Part shown: piece after piece, positions 24,724-32,091 of the stretch
Layout: each line of letters opens with the position of its first letter
How positions within the stretch are numbered: the first letter of the stretch is position 1
Assembly: GCA_947499125.1 (NCBI GenBank)
Contig: CANMMP010000003.1
Location: 558,001-622,000, forward strand
Reading direction: 5' to 3'
DNA length: 64,000 nucleotides
From: an uncultured Pontibacter sp.
GTDB taxonomy: Bacteria; Bacteroidota; Bacteroidia; Cytophagales; Hymenobacteraceae
The notes under the pieces: generated by a model
Database searches by the model: none
Told to the model about the DNA's origin: nothing
What the model saw: the letters and a program-made list of their open reading frames with translations, nothing else
Position numbers and translations under genes: made by a program

Positions 24724-25845
24724 ATGAAGAGCTACATCTGCGCCATAGGCACGGCTAACCCGCCGCACAAAATACCCCAAATGCAGGTAGCTGATTTTAT
24801 GGCCAACGCGCTGCAGTTTAATGAGCAGGATACCCGTAAGCTAAAAGCCCTTTACCGTGTTTCGGGTATTGGCGAGCGCTATAGTGTTCTGGAAGATTAT
24901 ACCCGGGAGAACGGCGATTTCACTTTTTACCCGAACACACCCCAATTACAGCCATTCCCGACGGTGCAGCAGCGCATGGAAGTATACCGCACACATGCAG
25001 TAAACTTATCAGAGAAGGCAATACAGAACTGCCTGGAACAGGCGCCAGGTATAAAACCCTCTGATATATCGCACCTGATTACGGTGAGCTGCACCGGCAT
25101 GTATGCCCCCGGGCTTGATATTGAACTGGTAGAAAGACTGAACCTGCCGGCTACGGTACAACGCACTGCTGTTAATTTTATGGGGTGTTATGCGGCTTTT
25201 AACGCTATAAAACTGGCTGATGCAATTTGTAAGGCGGATGCCGACGCTAATGTGCTATTGGTTTGTACCGAGATCTGTACTATACATTTCCAGAATAATC
25301 CCGAAGAAGACCACCTGATATCAAATGCTTTGTTTGGTGATGGCTCCGCGGCCGTGTTAATGCAGGGGAGACCGTGCAGCCAGGTGAGCCTGGAACTACA
25401 ATCCTTCCACTGCGACCTGGCGCCGGCCGGCAAGCGCGATATGGCCTGGCACATTGGTGATACCGGCTTCGAAATGACCTTAACTTCCTATGTGCCCGAC
25501 CTCATTAAATCAGGTATAAAACAGCTTACCGAAAGTTTGCTTCAAGGCCTGAAAACCAGGTTAGGCGAGATAAAACTATTTGCGATACACCCCGGTGGTC
25601 GCCGCATACTCGAAGTAATAGAACAGGAATTGGGCCTTACCCGGGATGATAACCGTTACGCCTACCAGGTGCTTCGTAGTTTTGGCAATATGTCGTCGGC
25701 TACGGTACTTTTTGTGTTAAAAGCCTTGATGGAAGGCCTCACCAGCCAGGAAAAAGATGAACCGGTGCTGAGCTTTGCTTTTGGCCCTGGCCTTACCCTA
25801 GAAGCCATGTTACTGAAAGTACATTATGCTGGCGCTGCGAAGTAA
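24724..25845 (+). CDS. Type III polyketide synthase (chalcone/stilbene synthase family)
   Basis: The 373-residue thiolase-fold enzyme carries the full type III catalytic triad: Cys155 in VNFMGCYAAFNA, His289 in FAIHPGGRRILE and Asn322 in SFGNMSSATVLF. The GFGPG-type loop appears as SFAFGPGLTLE near the C-terminus. These enzymes extend an acyl-CoA starter with malonyl-CoA units and cyclise the product to resorcinols, pyrones or quinone precursors. The downstream methyltransferase begins 13 bases after the stop. No acyl carrier protein is needed or seen. The product is unknown; alkylresorcinol or alkylpyrone lipids are the most likely class (inference). Confidence 0.95.
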   Translation: MKSYICAIGTANPPHKIPQMQVADFMANALQFNEQDTRKLKALYRVSGIGERYSVLEDYTRENGDFTFYPNTPQLQPFPTVQQRMEVYRTHAVNLSEKAIQNCLEQAPGIKPSDISHLITVSCTGMYAPGLDIELVERLNLPATVQRTAVNFMGCYAAFNAIKLADAICKADADANVLLVCTEICTIHFQNNPEEDHLISNALFGDGSAAVLMQGRPCSQVSLELQSFHCDLAPAGKRDMAWHIGDTGFEMTLTSYVPDLIKSGIKQLTESLLQGLKTRLGEIKLFAIHPGGRRILEVIEQELGLTRDDNRYAYQVLRSFGNMSSATVLFVLKALMEGLTSQEKDEPVLSFAFGPGLTLEAMLLKVHYAGAAK

Positions 25846-25858
25846 CCAACCCGAACTG

Positions 25859-26551
25859 ATGGACGACCTGACCCTGAGCGGGGAGGAGTTGCAGAAGAAC
25901 CTGCGCGAGCTGGAAATTATAAATAACTGGCTCGGCGGCCACAAAGTAGTGCTCGATGCGCTGGACAAGTTAACAGCCAACTATAAAAACCAGACCATAA
26001 CCATAGCCGATATTGGTTGCGGCGGCGGCGATACGCTTAAAAGTATAGCCCGCTGGGCGGATAGCAAAAGTATAAAAGTGGAGCTGACCGGCATCGATGC
26101 CAACGATTTTATGGTACAGTACGCCCGCCGGCATTGCCGCAACTATAATAATATAACCATCGCGCAGCACGATGTTTTCTCGGAAGAGTTCTCCAGCCAA
26201 AATTATGATATTATAGTTTGCAGCCTGTTTTGCCACCATTTCACGGATGCGCAGTTGGTGCAGCTTTTCGGGCAACTGTACCGGCAGGCAAGTATAGCTG
26301 TAGTTATAAATGACCTGCACCGCCATTGGTTTGCCTATTATTCCATTAAGTATATTACGAAGTTATTTTCGGGCTCGAGGCTGGTGCAACACGATGCGCC
26401 GCTGTCGGTATGGCGGGCCTTTAAGCGACCGGAATTAGAAAAACTGCTGGCTGCGGCAGGTATAGAAAACTATAAACTACGCTGGATGTGGGCTTTCCGG
26501 TGGCAACTGCTACTACCAAAACAGAGTATGCATAAGCAAACGACCAATTAA
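25859..26551 (+). CDS. Class I SAM-dependent methyltransferase of the type III PKS cluster
   Basis: 230 residues from the ATG at 25859; an alternative ATG at 25826 overlaps the synthase by 20 bases. Motif I is TIADIGCGGGDTLKSIA, followed by an acidic residue in TGIDAND, motif II as YDIIVCSLFCHHF, and motif III-like AVVINDLHRHW. The C-terminal part has a hydrophobic amphipathic region (FAYYSIKYITKLF) that may touch the membrane or bind a lipid substrate. Tight coupling to the synthase suggests O- or C-methylation of its polyketide. Confidence 0.92.
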   Translation: MDDLTLSGEELQKNLRELEIINNWLGGHKVVLDALDKLTANYKNQTITIADIGCGGGDTLKSIARWADSKSIKVELTGIDANDFMVQYARRHCRNYNNITIAQHDVFSEEFSSQNYDIIVCSLFCHHFTDAQLVQLFGQLYRQASIAVVINDLHRHWFAYYSIKYITKLFSGSRLVQHDAPLSVWRAFKRPELEKLLAAAGIENYKLRWMWAFRWQLLLPKQSMHKQTTN

Positions 26552-26560
26552 TACTATACT

Positions 26561-26773
26561 ATGACCCGCCAAACTATAAACTTCTGGGTGCTGTTTACTG
26601 TCTCCATTATTTTGGCTGCGCTGCTTGTGTCGGTGTTTGTAAAAGCGCTTAAATTTATACTGATGCTTATCCTGGTGCTTGCACTCGCACCTATAATTTA
26701 CTTCCTCTTAAAGCTTATACTTCCGGGCAGCAAAAACACAAAAGATCAGGACGAAATTCAAAAGCGCGATTAA
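26561..26773 (+). CDS. Small two-helix membrane protein ending the PKS cluster
   Basis: The 70-residue protein has two hydrophobic helices (about 8-27 and 30-52) and a charged C-terminal tail. It starts nine bases after the methyltransferase stop and shares four bases with the stop region of the convergent omega-amidase gene. The tight spacing suggests it belongs to the polyketide operon, perhaps as a membrane anchor. No family is recognised. Confidence 0.75.
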   Translation: MTRQTINFWVLFTVSIILAALLVSVFVKALKFILMLILVLALAPIIYFLLKLILPGSKNTKDQDEIQKRD

Positions 26774-27546
26774 CTGTTCAGTGTAAATGCATCGGCATCG
26801 AGGTGCGCCGGAAAAGCCTCTCTAAAATCTGTAAGTTCCTGTTTGTTTAGTGTAATGGTAAGTATAGCCTCCTGTTCGGTAGTTTCCAGTAGTTTGTGGC
26901 CTTTCGGATGTATGATAGCTGAATCGCCGGAATAAGGGAAGTTGTTGCCATCGGTGCCTATACGGTTTACGCCTGCCACAAAAGATACATTCTCTATAGC
27001 ACGGGCCTGCAGTAAGGTGCGCCAGGCCAGGCTGCGTACTTTCGGCCAGTTGGCCACATAAAGCAGCAGGTCGTATTGGTTAGTTATGTTTCGGCTCCAT
27101 ACCGGGAAGCGAAGGTCGTAACATACGAGCGGGCAAATGTTCCAGCCTTTTAACTCTACCAGTAATTTTCCTGATCCCGCAGTATAGGTATGATGTTCCT
27201 TCGCCATCCGGAACAGGTGTTTTTTATTGTAATGTTCGAAGCTGCCATCCGGACGCACCCAGTACAGGCGGTTATAGTATTGCTCTTCTTCCTGCACAAT
27301 TACGCTTCCGGTAATAACGGCATTATACTTCACGGCCTGCTCCCGCATCCATTGCAGGGTTTCGCCTTCGGGTTGCTCGGCTAGTCTGGCAGCATCCATG
27401 CTAAAGCCGGTAGTAAACATTTCCGGAAGTATGATCAGGTCGGTTTCAGGTGCTGCTGCAGCCAGTTTACCAGCAAGCATCTGGCGGTTAGCTTTTGCAT
27501 CGTGCCAGTGCAGTTCAGTTTGTACTATCGTTAACCGGAGTTCCAT
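26770..27546 (-). CDS. Omega-amidase (YafV/NIT2-type carbon-nitrogen hydrolase)
   Basis: A 258-residue nitrilase-superfamily enzyme. The Glu-Lys-Cys triad is Glu42 in ILPEMFTTGF, Lys108 in HYNKKHLF and Cys142 in CPLVCYDLRFPVW. The TGFSM segment and overall length fit the YafV/omega-amidase subgroup, which hydrolyses alpha-ketoglutaramate and alpha-ketosuccinamate. Its upstream neighbour on the same strand is a methionine-type aminotransferase. Together they make glutamine-driven transamination irreversible by removing the amide product, a known arrangement in methionine salvage. Confidence 0.93.
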   Translation of the reverse strand: MELRLTIVQTELHWHDAKANRQMLAGKLAAAAPETDLIILPEMFTTGFSMDAARLAEQPEGETLQWMREQAVKYNAVITGSVIVQEEEQYYNRLYWVRPDGSFEHYNKKHLFRMAKEHHTYTAGSGKLLVELKGWNICPLVCYDLRFPVWSRNITNQYDLLLYVANWPKVRSLAWRTLLQARAIENVSFVAGVNRIGTDGNNFPYSGDSAIIHPKGHKLLETTEQEAILTITLNKQELTDFREAFPAHLDADAFTLNS

Positions 27547-27608
27547 ACTTTAGCATGTATTAGTAGTGATGAAGAATGACCAGCGATTCAATAATTCAAC
27601 AGTTTAGC

Positions 27609-28757
27609 CTATAATTTTACCAACTTTTCGGCGGCAGCGCATAAGGTCTCTGAGCCTTTGGCAAAGCAGAAGCGCAGGTACTTATGGTCTGTCTTGTCGT
27701 GGTAAAAAGCAGACACCGGCACGGCAGCCACACCAACTTTCCGTATCAGGCGACGGGCAAAATCCTGGTCGTGCTCCTGCGAAATAGCATCATATTTAAG
27801 CAACTGGAAATAAGTACCTGCCGATGGCAAAAACTCGAAGCGGGATGGAGCAAGCAGTTCACAAAAAGCATCGCGTTTTTCCTGGTAAAAGTCCGGCAGG
27901 CTCAGGTAGTGCTCTTCGTTATCCATAAAGTCGGCAATGGCCAGTTGTAGCGGCGTAACCGAGCAGAATGTCAGGAACTGGTGCATTTTGCGCAACTCAG
28001 CAGTTAAGGCAGGTGGTGCTATAGCATAGCCAATTTTCCAGCCGGTGGTATGGTATGTTTTCCCGAAAGAGGATATCACAAAGCTGCGTTCGCGAAGTAT
28101 AGGGTTTTCGAGAGCGCTATGGTGTTTCATACCATCAAAAACCATGTGTTCGTACACCTCATCACTGATAACGAAAATATCGTTGCCATCAACTATACGC
28201 GCCAGCTCATCCATGTCAGCTTTGGTCATAACTGCACCGGTCGGGTTATGAGGCGTATTAATTATGATCAGGCGTGTTTTAGAGGAGATGCGCTTCTTTA
28301 CCAGGTCCCAGTCTACAGAAAAATCAGGAACGCGCAACGGAACATACACCGGGCTACCTCCGCTTAGCCGGATAGCCGGGGCATAACTATCGTAGCATGG
28401 CTCCAGCACTACCACTTCATCGCCGGGTTTAACAATAGCTGTTATGGCTGCAAATAAGGCTTCGGTGGCACCGGTAGTTACAGTAACCTCGGTGTCAGGA
28501 TCGGGGCGGTAGCCATACATTTTCTCAGTTTTGATGCTGATCTTTTCGCGTAGCACAGGTACGCCAGGCATAGGGGCATATTGGTTGTAGCCTTCGTGCA
28601 TATACTTTGTTACGAGTTCTATTAAAGGCTCGGGGCAGTTAAAGTCCGGGAAACCCTGCGACAGGTTAATTGCGCCATGTTCAGTAGCCAGCGCCGACAT
28701 CACCGAAAAAATACTTGTGCCCACATCGGGAAGCTTGCTGCCTGGGTAAGTTGCCAT
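27609..28757 (-). CDS. Methionine/kynurenine-type PLP aminotransferase (YbdL-like)
   Basis: The 382-residue fold-type I aminotransferase starts at the ATG at 28757; a longer frame would overlap the next gene. Markers are INLSQGFPDFNCPEPL, the NTPHNPTGAV loop, FVISDEVYEH and the PLP-binding Lys233 in SFGKTYHTTGWKIGY, then an Arg-containing KYLRFCFAKG at the end. YbdL-like enzymes prefer methionine, glutamine and aromatic amino acids. It lies 62 bases upstream of the omega-amidase gene, consistent with recycling of 4-methylthio-2-oxobutyrate with glutamine as donor. Confidence 0.94.
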   Translation of the reverse strand: MATYPGSKLPDVGTSIFSVMSALATEHGAINLSQGFPDFNCPEPLIELVTKYMHEGYNQYAPMPGVPVLREKISIKTEKMYGYRPDPDTEVTVTTGATEALFAAITAIVKPGDEVVVLEPCYDSYAPAIRLSGGSPVYVPLRVPDFSVDWDLVKKRISSKTRLIIINTPHNPTGAVMTKADMDELARIVDGNDIFVISDEVYEHMVFDGMKHHSALENPILRERSFVISSFGKTYHTTGWKIGYAIAPPALTAELRKMHQFLTFCSVTPLQLAIADFMDNEEHYLSLPDFYQEKRDAFCELLAPSRFEFLPSAGTYFQLLKYDAISQEHDQDFARRLIRKVGVAAVPVSAFYHDKTDHKYLRFCFAKGSETLCAAAEKLVKL

Positions 28758-28815
28758 AGTTTTATCTGTTTTTATCAGTAGGTGGTTATTTGCAACGAAT
28801 ATACAAGAGTTAAGT

Positions 28816-29397
28816 TTACGGAAGAAGTTGCCGTACACGCATCCGCAGAAAAGGTACTATATCCTGCTCGAACCAGGGGTTATGCTTTAGCCAGAACTGG
28901 TTGCGGGGCGAGGGGTGCGGCATGGGCATGTGCTGAGGCAAATAGGCATGCCAGTTAGCCACTGTTTTCGTTAAAGTAGCTTTGGCCTGCTTTCCTAAAA
29001 AGTAATCCTGGGCATATTTGCCTACCAGCAATGTTAGCTCTACGTTGGGCAGTAAACCTAAAACCTGCTGATGCCAGTGCTGCGCGCATTCAGGCCGGGG
29101 GGGCAGGTCGCCGCTTTTACCTTTACCGGGGTAGCAGAAACCCATCGGTACAATAGCCACCTTTTGCTCATTATAAAACTCATTTGGCTCCATGCCGAGC
29201 CACTGCCGCAGGCGTTTGCCGCTTTGGTCGTCCCAGGGTATGCCGCTGGCGTGTACTTTGGTGCCGGGTGCCTGCCCAACTATAAGTAGTTTTGCTGTTG
29301 CGCTTGCCCGCAATACCGGCCTTGGTCCGAGCACGAGGTGCTCTTCGCAAATGCGGCAGGCGCGTATCTGTTGCAGCAGGTCTTCGAGTTGGGTCAT
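28816..29397 (-). CDS. Uracil-DNA glycosylase superfamily protein
   Basis: 193 residues from the ATG at 29397. The family fold is recognisable from LLIVGQAPGTKVHASGIPWDDQSGKRLRQWLG, the glycosylase motif-A region, and a late MPMPHPSPRNQFW, the motif-B-like loop with a His. CRICEEHL near the N-terminus has two cysteines, but the full set expected of a family 4 iron-sulfur enzyme is not obvious. It could excise uracil or a related base; the precise family is open. A TACCTTTG box sits just upstream. Confidence 0.88.
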   Translation of the reverse strand: MTQLEDLLQQIRACRICEEHLVLGPRPVLRASATAKLLIVGQAPGTKVHASGIPWDDQSGKRLRQWLGMEPNEFYNEQKVAIVPMGFCYPGKGKSGDLPPRPECAQHWHQQVLGLLPNVELTLLVGKYAQDYFLGKQAKATLTKTVANWHAYLPQHMPMPHPSPRNQFWLKHNPWFEQDIVPFLRMRVRQLLP

Positions 29398-29406
29398 AAC
29401 TATAAA

Positions 29407-29414
29407 CAAAGGTA
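29407..29414 (-). promoter_or_regulatory. TAnnTTTG box for the UDG-family gene
   Basis: The reverse strand reads TACCTTTG, nine bases upstream of the ATG. A very short leader is implied. Confidence 0.4.
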
Positions 29415-29491
29415 CAAAGGTTAACGGAGCTTTAAAGTTTATGGCGGATACGAAATAACTGCTTTAAATTCAACTCTCGTATAGGGTAACT

Positions 29492-30079
29492 ATGATGCAG
29501 CGCTTTACTTTACTATTGATCTTATGCTTAACTATAGTTGCTGAACCTACCCAGGGTCAGGGGATAGAAGAAAATTATAAAAATGCTTTTACGGTAAAGT
29601 TCTTCGGGTTATCAGTGCACCTGAAAGATAGTCCGCATCCCGAAATATTTCCGAACCGGCTTGATGATAAAGGGTACATTACATTTAATTACGGCGCTAT
29701 AGTTGGCTACGACAGGTTTATAGTTGGTAATAAGCATGCTATACGTGTACAACAGGGGCTTTATGCCGATTGTGCTGCATCCCTTGCCGGCTTTACGCAT
29801 ATTGGTTGGCGGGCACGCATTTTCAAGAAAAACAGGCATTCGATGAATGGCGGTATTGGCCCAACCTTAGTTTACCGGCATGACTGGAACCAGATAGATG
29901 GCTATAAAGACGATGGGTATTTTAACAGGCGCGGCGGGTGGCAATATAAGTTTTACTGGTATGCCGGTGAGCTAGAATACAACTATAGTTTATCCGGACA
30001 AACAGATATTTCAATGAACCTGGTACCTGGCCTGCCCGAACTGGTGTCGTTTGGGATAGGGATAAGGCAGCGGTTCTAA
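29492..30079 (+). CDS. Exported hypothetical protein, probably outer-membrane beta-rich
   Basis: A 195-residue protein with a signal peptide at 1-23 (ending TQGQG). The mature part alternates short polar and aromatic strands (AFTVKFFGLSVHL, YITFNYGAIVGYDRF, WQYKFYWYAGELEYNYSL) and ends in GIGIRQRF, a C-terminal aromatic typical of outer-membrane barrels. It is small enough for an eight-strand barrel. I do not recognise a named family. It is convergent with the disordered-protein gene downstream and shares a bidirectional terminator with it. Confidence 0.75.
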   Translation: MMQRFTLLLILCLTIVAEPTQGQGIEENYKNAFTVKFFGLSVHLKDSPHPEIFPNRLDDKGYITFNYGAIVGYDRFIVGNKHAIRVQQGLYADCAASLAGFTHIGWRARIFKKNRHSMNGGIGPTLVYRHDWNQIDGYKDDGYFNRRGGWQYKFYWYAGELEYNYSLSGQTDISMNLVPGLPELVSFGIGIRQRF

Positions 30080-30088
30080 ACGATTATT

Positions 30089-30134
30089 AAAACTATAAAG
30101 CCCCTGGCGTAACTACCAAGGGCTTTATAGTTTT
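30089..30134. terminator. Bidirectional terminator with ACTATA-containing stem
   Basis: A perfect 15-bp stem AAAACTATAAAGCCC (30089-30103) pairs with its complement at 30120-30134. It overlaps the last bases of the reverse-strand gene and serves both converging genes. Confidence 0.85.
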
Positions 30135-30543
30135 AATGATTTCTTCTGCGGTGCTCTTCGTAAAAGCGTTCGGATGCGTGCCTTGGGTGGTGAGGCTGTT
30201 GTTGTCTGTAGCGTTGGTTATTCCAGCGGTCGTCGGCGTGCTGGTTTTGTGGGCCGAAGTTCTGGTCGCGCTGTTGCCACTCCGGTGGTTGGTTATAGTT
30301 ACGGTAGCGGCCTTCCTCCTGAAAATGCCTGTTTTGTGGCTCCTCAAACGCCTGCCAGTCGTTGTGGTAATACTCGTCGTGGTTAAAGTGGTTTGGGTGG
30401 CGAGGCTCGTGCTCAAAGTTGTGCGGCCCCATGCGTGGGTCTGGCTCGCCCCAGCGGTTGCTGGCATTCTGCTGGCGGTTGCGGCGGCGCTCGTTGTGGT
30501 AATATTCGTCGTCGTTGTATCTGTTATCGCGTTCGTGTCTCAT
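30133..30543 (-). CDS. Intrinsically disordered Arg/His/Asn/Gln-rich protein
   Basis: This 136-residue protein is almost free of hydrophobic residues and rich in Arg, His, Asn, Gln, Glu and aromatic Tyr/Trp/Phe. An internal motif recurs: DDEYYHNE near the start and HDEYYHND in the middle. There is no signal peptide or folded domain, so it is probably disordered and could form condensates or bind nucleic acid or metal (inference). The opposite frame is long only because these codons read as Val/Leu on the other strand. The next gene upstream on the strand encodes a similar low-complexity protein. Confidence 0.72.
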   Translation of the reverse strand: MRHERDNRYNDDEYYHNERRRNRQQNASNRWGEPDPRMGPHNFEHEPRHPNHFNHDEYYHNDWQAFEEPQNRHFQEEGRYRNYNQPPEWQQRDQNFGPQNQHADDRWNNQRYRQQQPHHPRHASERFYEEHRRRNH

Positions 30544-30620
30544 AGCTTATCAGGTTTTTGGTGTGAATTACTAAGGTGTACGGTTGCAGCTTATGGTATG
30601 TTTATACAGGCTTGGGCATA

Positions 30621-30655
30621 AAAAAAAGCGTAGCGGGTGGGCCTGCTACGCTTTT
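30621..30655 (-). terminator. Terminator between the two disordered-protein genes
   Basis: An 11-bp stem AAAAGCGTAGC / GCTACGCTTTT (30624-30634 with 30645-30655) is followed by a T-run on the reverse strand. Confidence 0.85.
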
Positions 30656-30708
30656 ACTAACTAAAACTAATCTATAACCAATCTATCTAACCTGCTACCT
30701 ATACGTAA

Positions 30709-31497
30709 CTATCGTCTATAGCGTTGGGTTCTGTCTGTGTCATCATAATAATTATCTTTTCCCGAGTCGATTTCGTCGGCCCAGCGTGGTCCGCCTTCGT
30801 AGCCTCTGTTAAAGTCACGTTCCTGGTAAGGCTTTGAACTATAGCGGTGATGTGAGCTTATACGGTCGCTCTGGCCACGCATTGGGTGGGTTGGCTTATA
30901 GTCCGGGTCGTCGGAATGCATGATGTCGTTCCAGGTATCCCGCACCTTATTAAAAAAGCCGCGGTCGCTTGGGCGATCTTCATCCGAAGTATAACGGCCT
31001 TCGCGGTACCAGTTGTGCGAGCCGCTGCCATAACGGTAATCATCTTCTTTATAGCGGCTGCGCTCACCGGGCACATCGTTGTAGGTTTCGTAGCCGCCTG
31101 CCGGTGGCTCGTTATAGTTGCCAGGCACTGATCTGCCCTGGCTATACTGCGGTGTGTAATCGGAACTGCGGTACGTGTCGCCGTGGTCCAGGTAAGAGCG
31201 TTCGTTACGGTAAGGGCTGTTAGGGCGGCTACCGTAGTGTGTGCTCAGGTGCGCGTTCGAGTCGCGGTTAAATGTGTCGTGGCGCTGCGGGCTACGTGCC
31301 CCCGATGCCTTGTACTGGCTGTCGCGGTCCTGGGCGCCACTCTTGCTTGGGCCCGTATGGAAGTAGTTACCTTCGTCCCATTTGTAGTCTTTCTGCGCGC
31401 GATAGCTGTAACGTTGCTGCGGCGGCCTTCTTTCGGTGTCTTTCCGGTTCAGGTCGCGGCCAATTCTGTGGTTTTCTTCTTCATTATAGTTTTCCAT
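30709..31497 (-). CDS. Disordered Arg/Tyr/Asp/Ser-rich protein with one conserved-looking helix
   Basis: The 262-residue protein is highly polar, with repeated Tyr-Arg, Asp-Tyr and Ser-Arg pairs and many Gly/Pro. It lacks a signal peptide. Near residue 182 there is a single helix-forming segment, GFFNKVRDTWNDIMHSDDPD, resembling the short SWFGD-like motifs found in disordered stress-type proteins of this phylum (from memory). The composition is like that of its downstream neighbour, with a terminator between them. A stress or cell-surface matrix role is a guess. Confidence 0.75.
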   Translation of the reverse strand: MENYNEEENHRIGRDLNRKDTERRPPQQRYSYRAQKDYKWDEGNYFHTGPSKSGAQDRDSQYKASGARSPQRHDTFNRDSNAHLSTHYGSRPNSPYRNERSYLDHGDTYRSSDYTPQYSQGRSVPGNYNEPPAGGYETYNDVPGERSRYKEDDYRYGSGSHNWYREGRYTSDEDRPSDRGFFNKVRDTWNDIMHSDDPDYKPTHPMRGQSDRISSHHRYSSKPYQERDFNRGYEGGPRWADEIDSGKDNYYDDTDRTQRYRR

Positions 31498-31597
31498 AGC
31501 TTATGTTCGTTTTTGTGTGATATTCGGTTTATGCTACCAGTTGGCAGCTACCTATCTTTACGAAGCAGCTAAAACTATAGTTAACCAACAACTATAA

Positions 31598-31648
31598 AAC
31601 AGAGCAGGATGTCCGCCTTTCGACAAACATCCTGCTCTGTAATTTTAT
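31598..31648. terminator. Terminator after the receiver gene
   Basis: A 13-bp stem (ACAGAGCAGGATG at 31599-31611 with its complement at 31628-31640) is flanked by GTTTTATAGTT on the reverse strand. Confidence 0.82.
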
Positions 31649-31659
31649 ACTTATGATCC

Positions 31660-32067
31660 TTAAAAGTGTTCTTCGAGTATTTCGCGCACATCGGCTTCGG
31701 CAAGCGGTTTAGAATAATGCTTTAGCACCTCCGGGAACTGCTTTAACTTTTCGAGGTCGTAGAAGCTCGCCGATGAGGTCAGCATCATCATAATAGTCCG
31801 GCTTTTATCTGTTTCATCAAACTTCTGGTACTCTTCCAGAAACTCGAAGCCATCCATCACCGACATTTTTATGTCTACAAATATCAGTTCGGGGCGGGGA
31901 TAGCCTTCTACTCCTGAAAATGCTTTTTCCAGGTACTCCAGGGCCTCCTCACCGTTTGTAACTACCCTTATATCGTGGGCAGTATTCATACGAGACAGCA
32001 ACCGCTGATTCAGGTAGTTGGTTGTTTCGTCGTCGTCGATCAGGAGTATGGTGTTCAGTTGCTTCAT
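31660..32067 (-). CDS. Single-domain response regulator paired with the multi-PAS kinase
   Basis: A 135-residue receiver with DDD at 11-13, phosphoacceptor Asp65 in IFVDIKMSVMDGFEF, the LTSS switch segment and Lys in YSKPL. It has no output domain. It starts 24 bases after the stop of the histidine kinase on the same strand, so the two are very likely co-transcribed and cognate. It resembles receivers that pair with PAS-rich kinases in Bacteroidota and act by protein contact. Confidence 0.94.
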   Translation of the reverse strand: MKQLNTILLIDDDETTNYLNQRLLSRMNTAHDIRVVTNGEEALEYLEKAFSGVEGYPRPELIFVDIKMSVMDGFEFLEEYQKFDETDKSRTIMMMLTSSASFYDLEKLKQFPEVLKHYSKPLAEADVREILEEHF

Positions 32068-32091
32068 GCGGCTATAAATTAAAGCTCTTTA

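Noticed and set aside
30136-30621. Long hydrophobic Val/Leu-rich frame on the forward strand
   Set aside because: It is the antisense of the disordered protein gene; Arg/His/Asn codons read as Val/Leu on the other strand. Its composition is extreme and it runs through a terminator.
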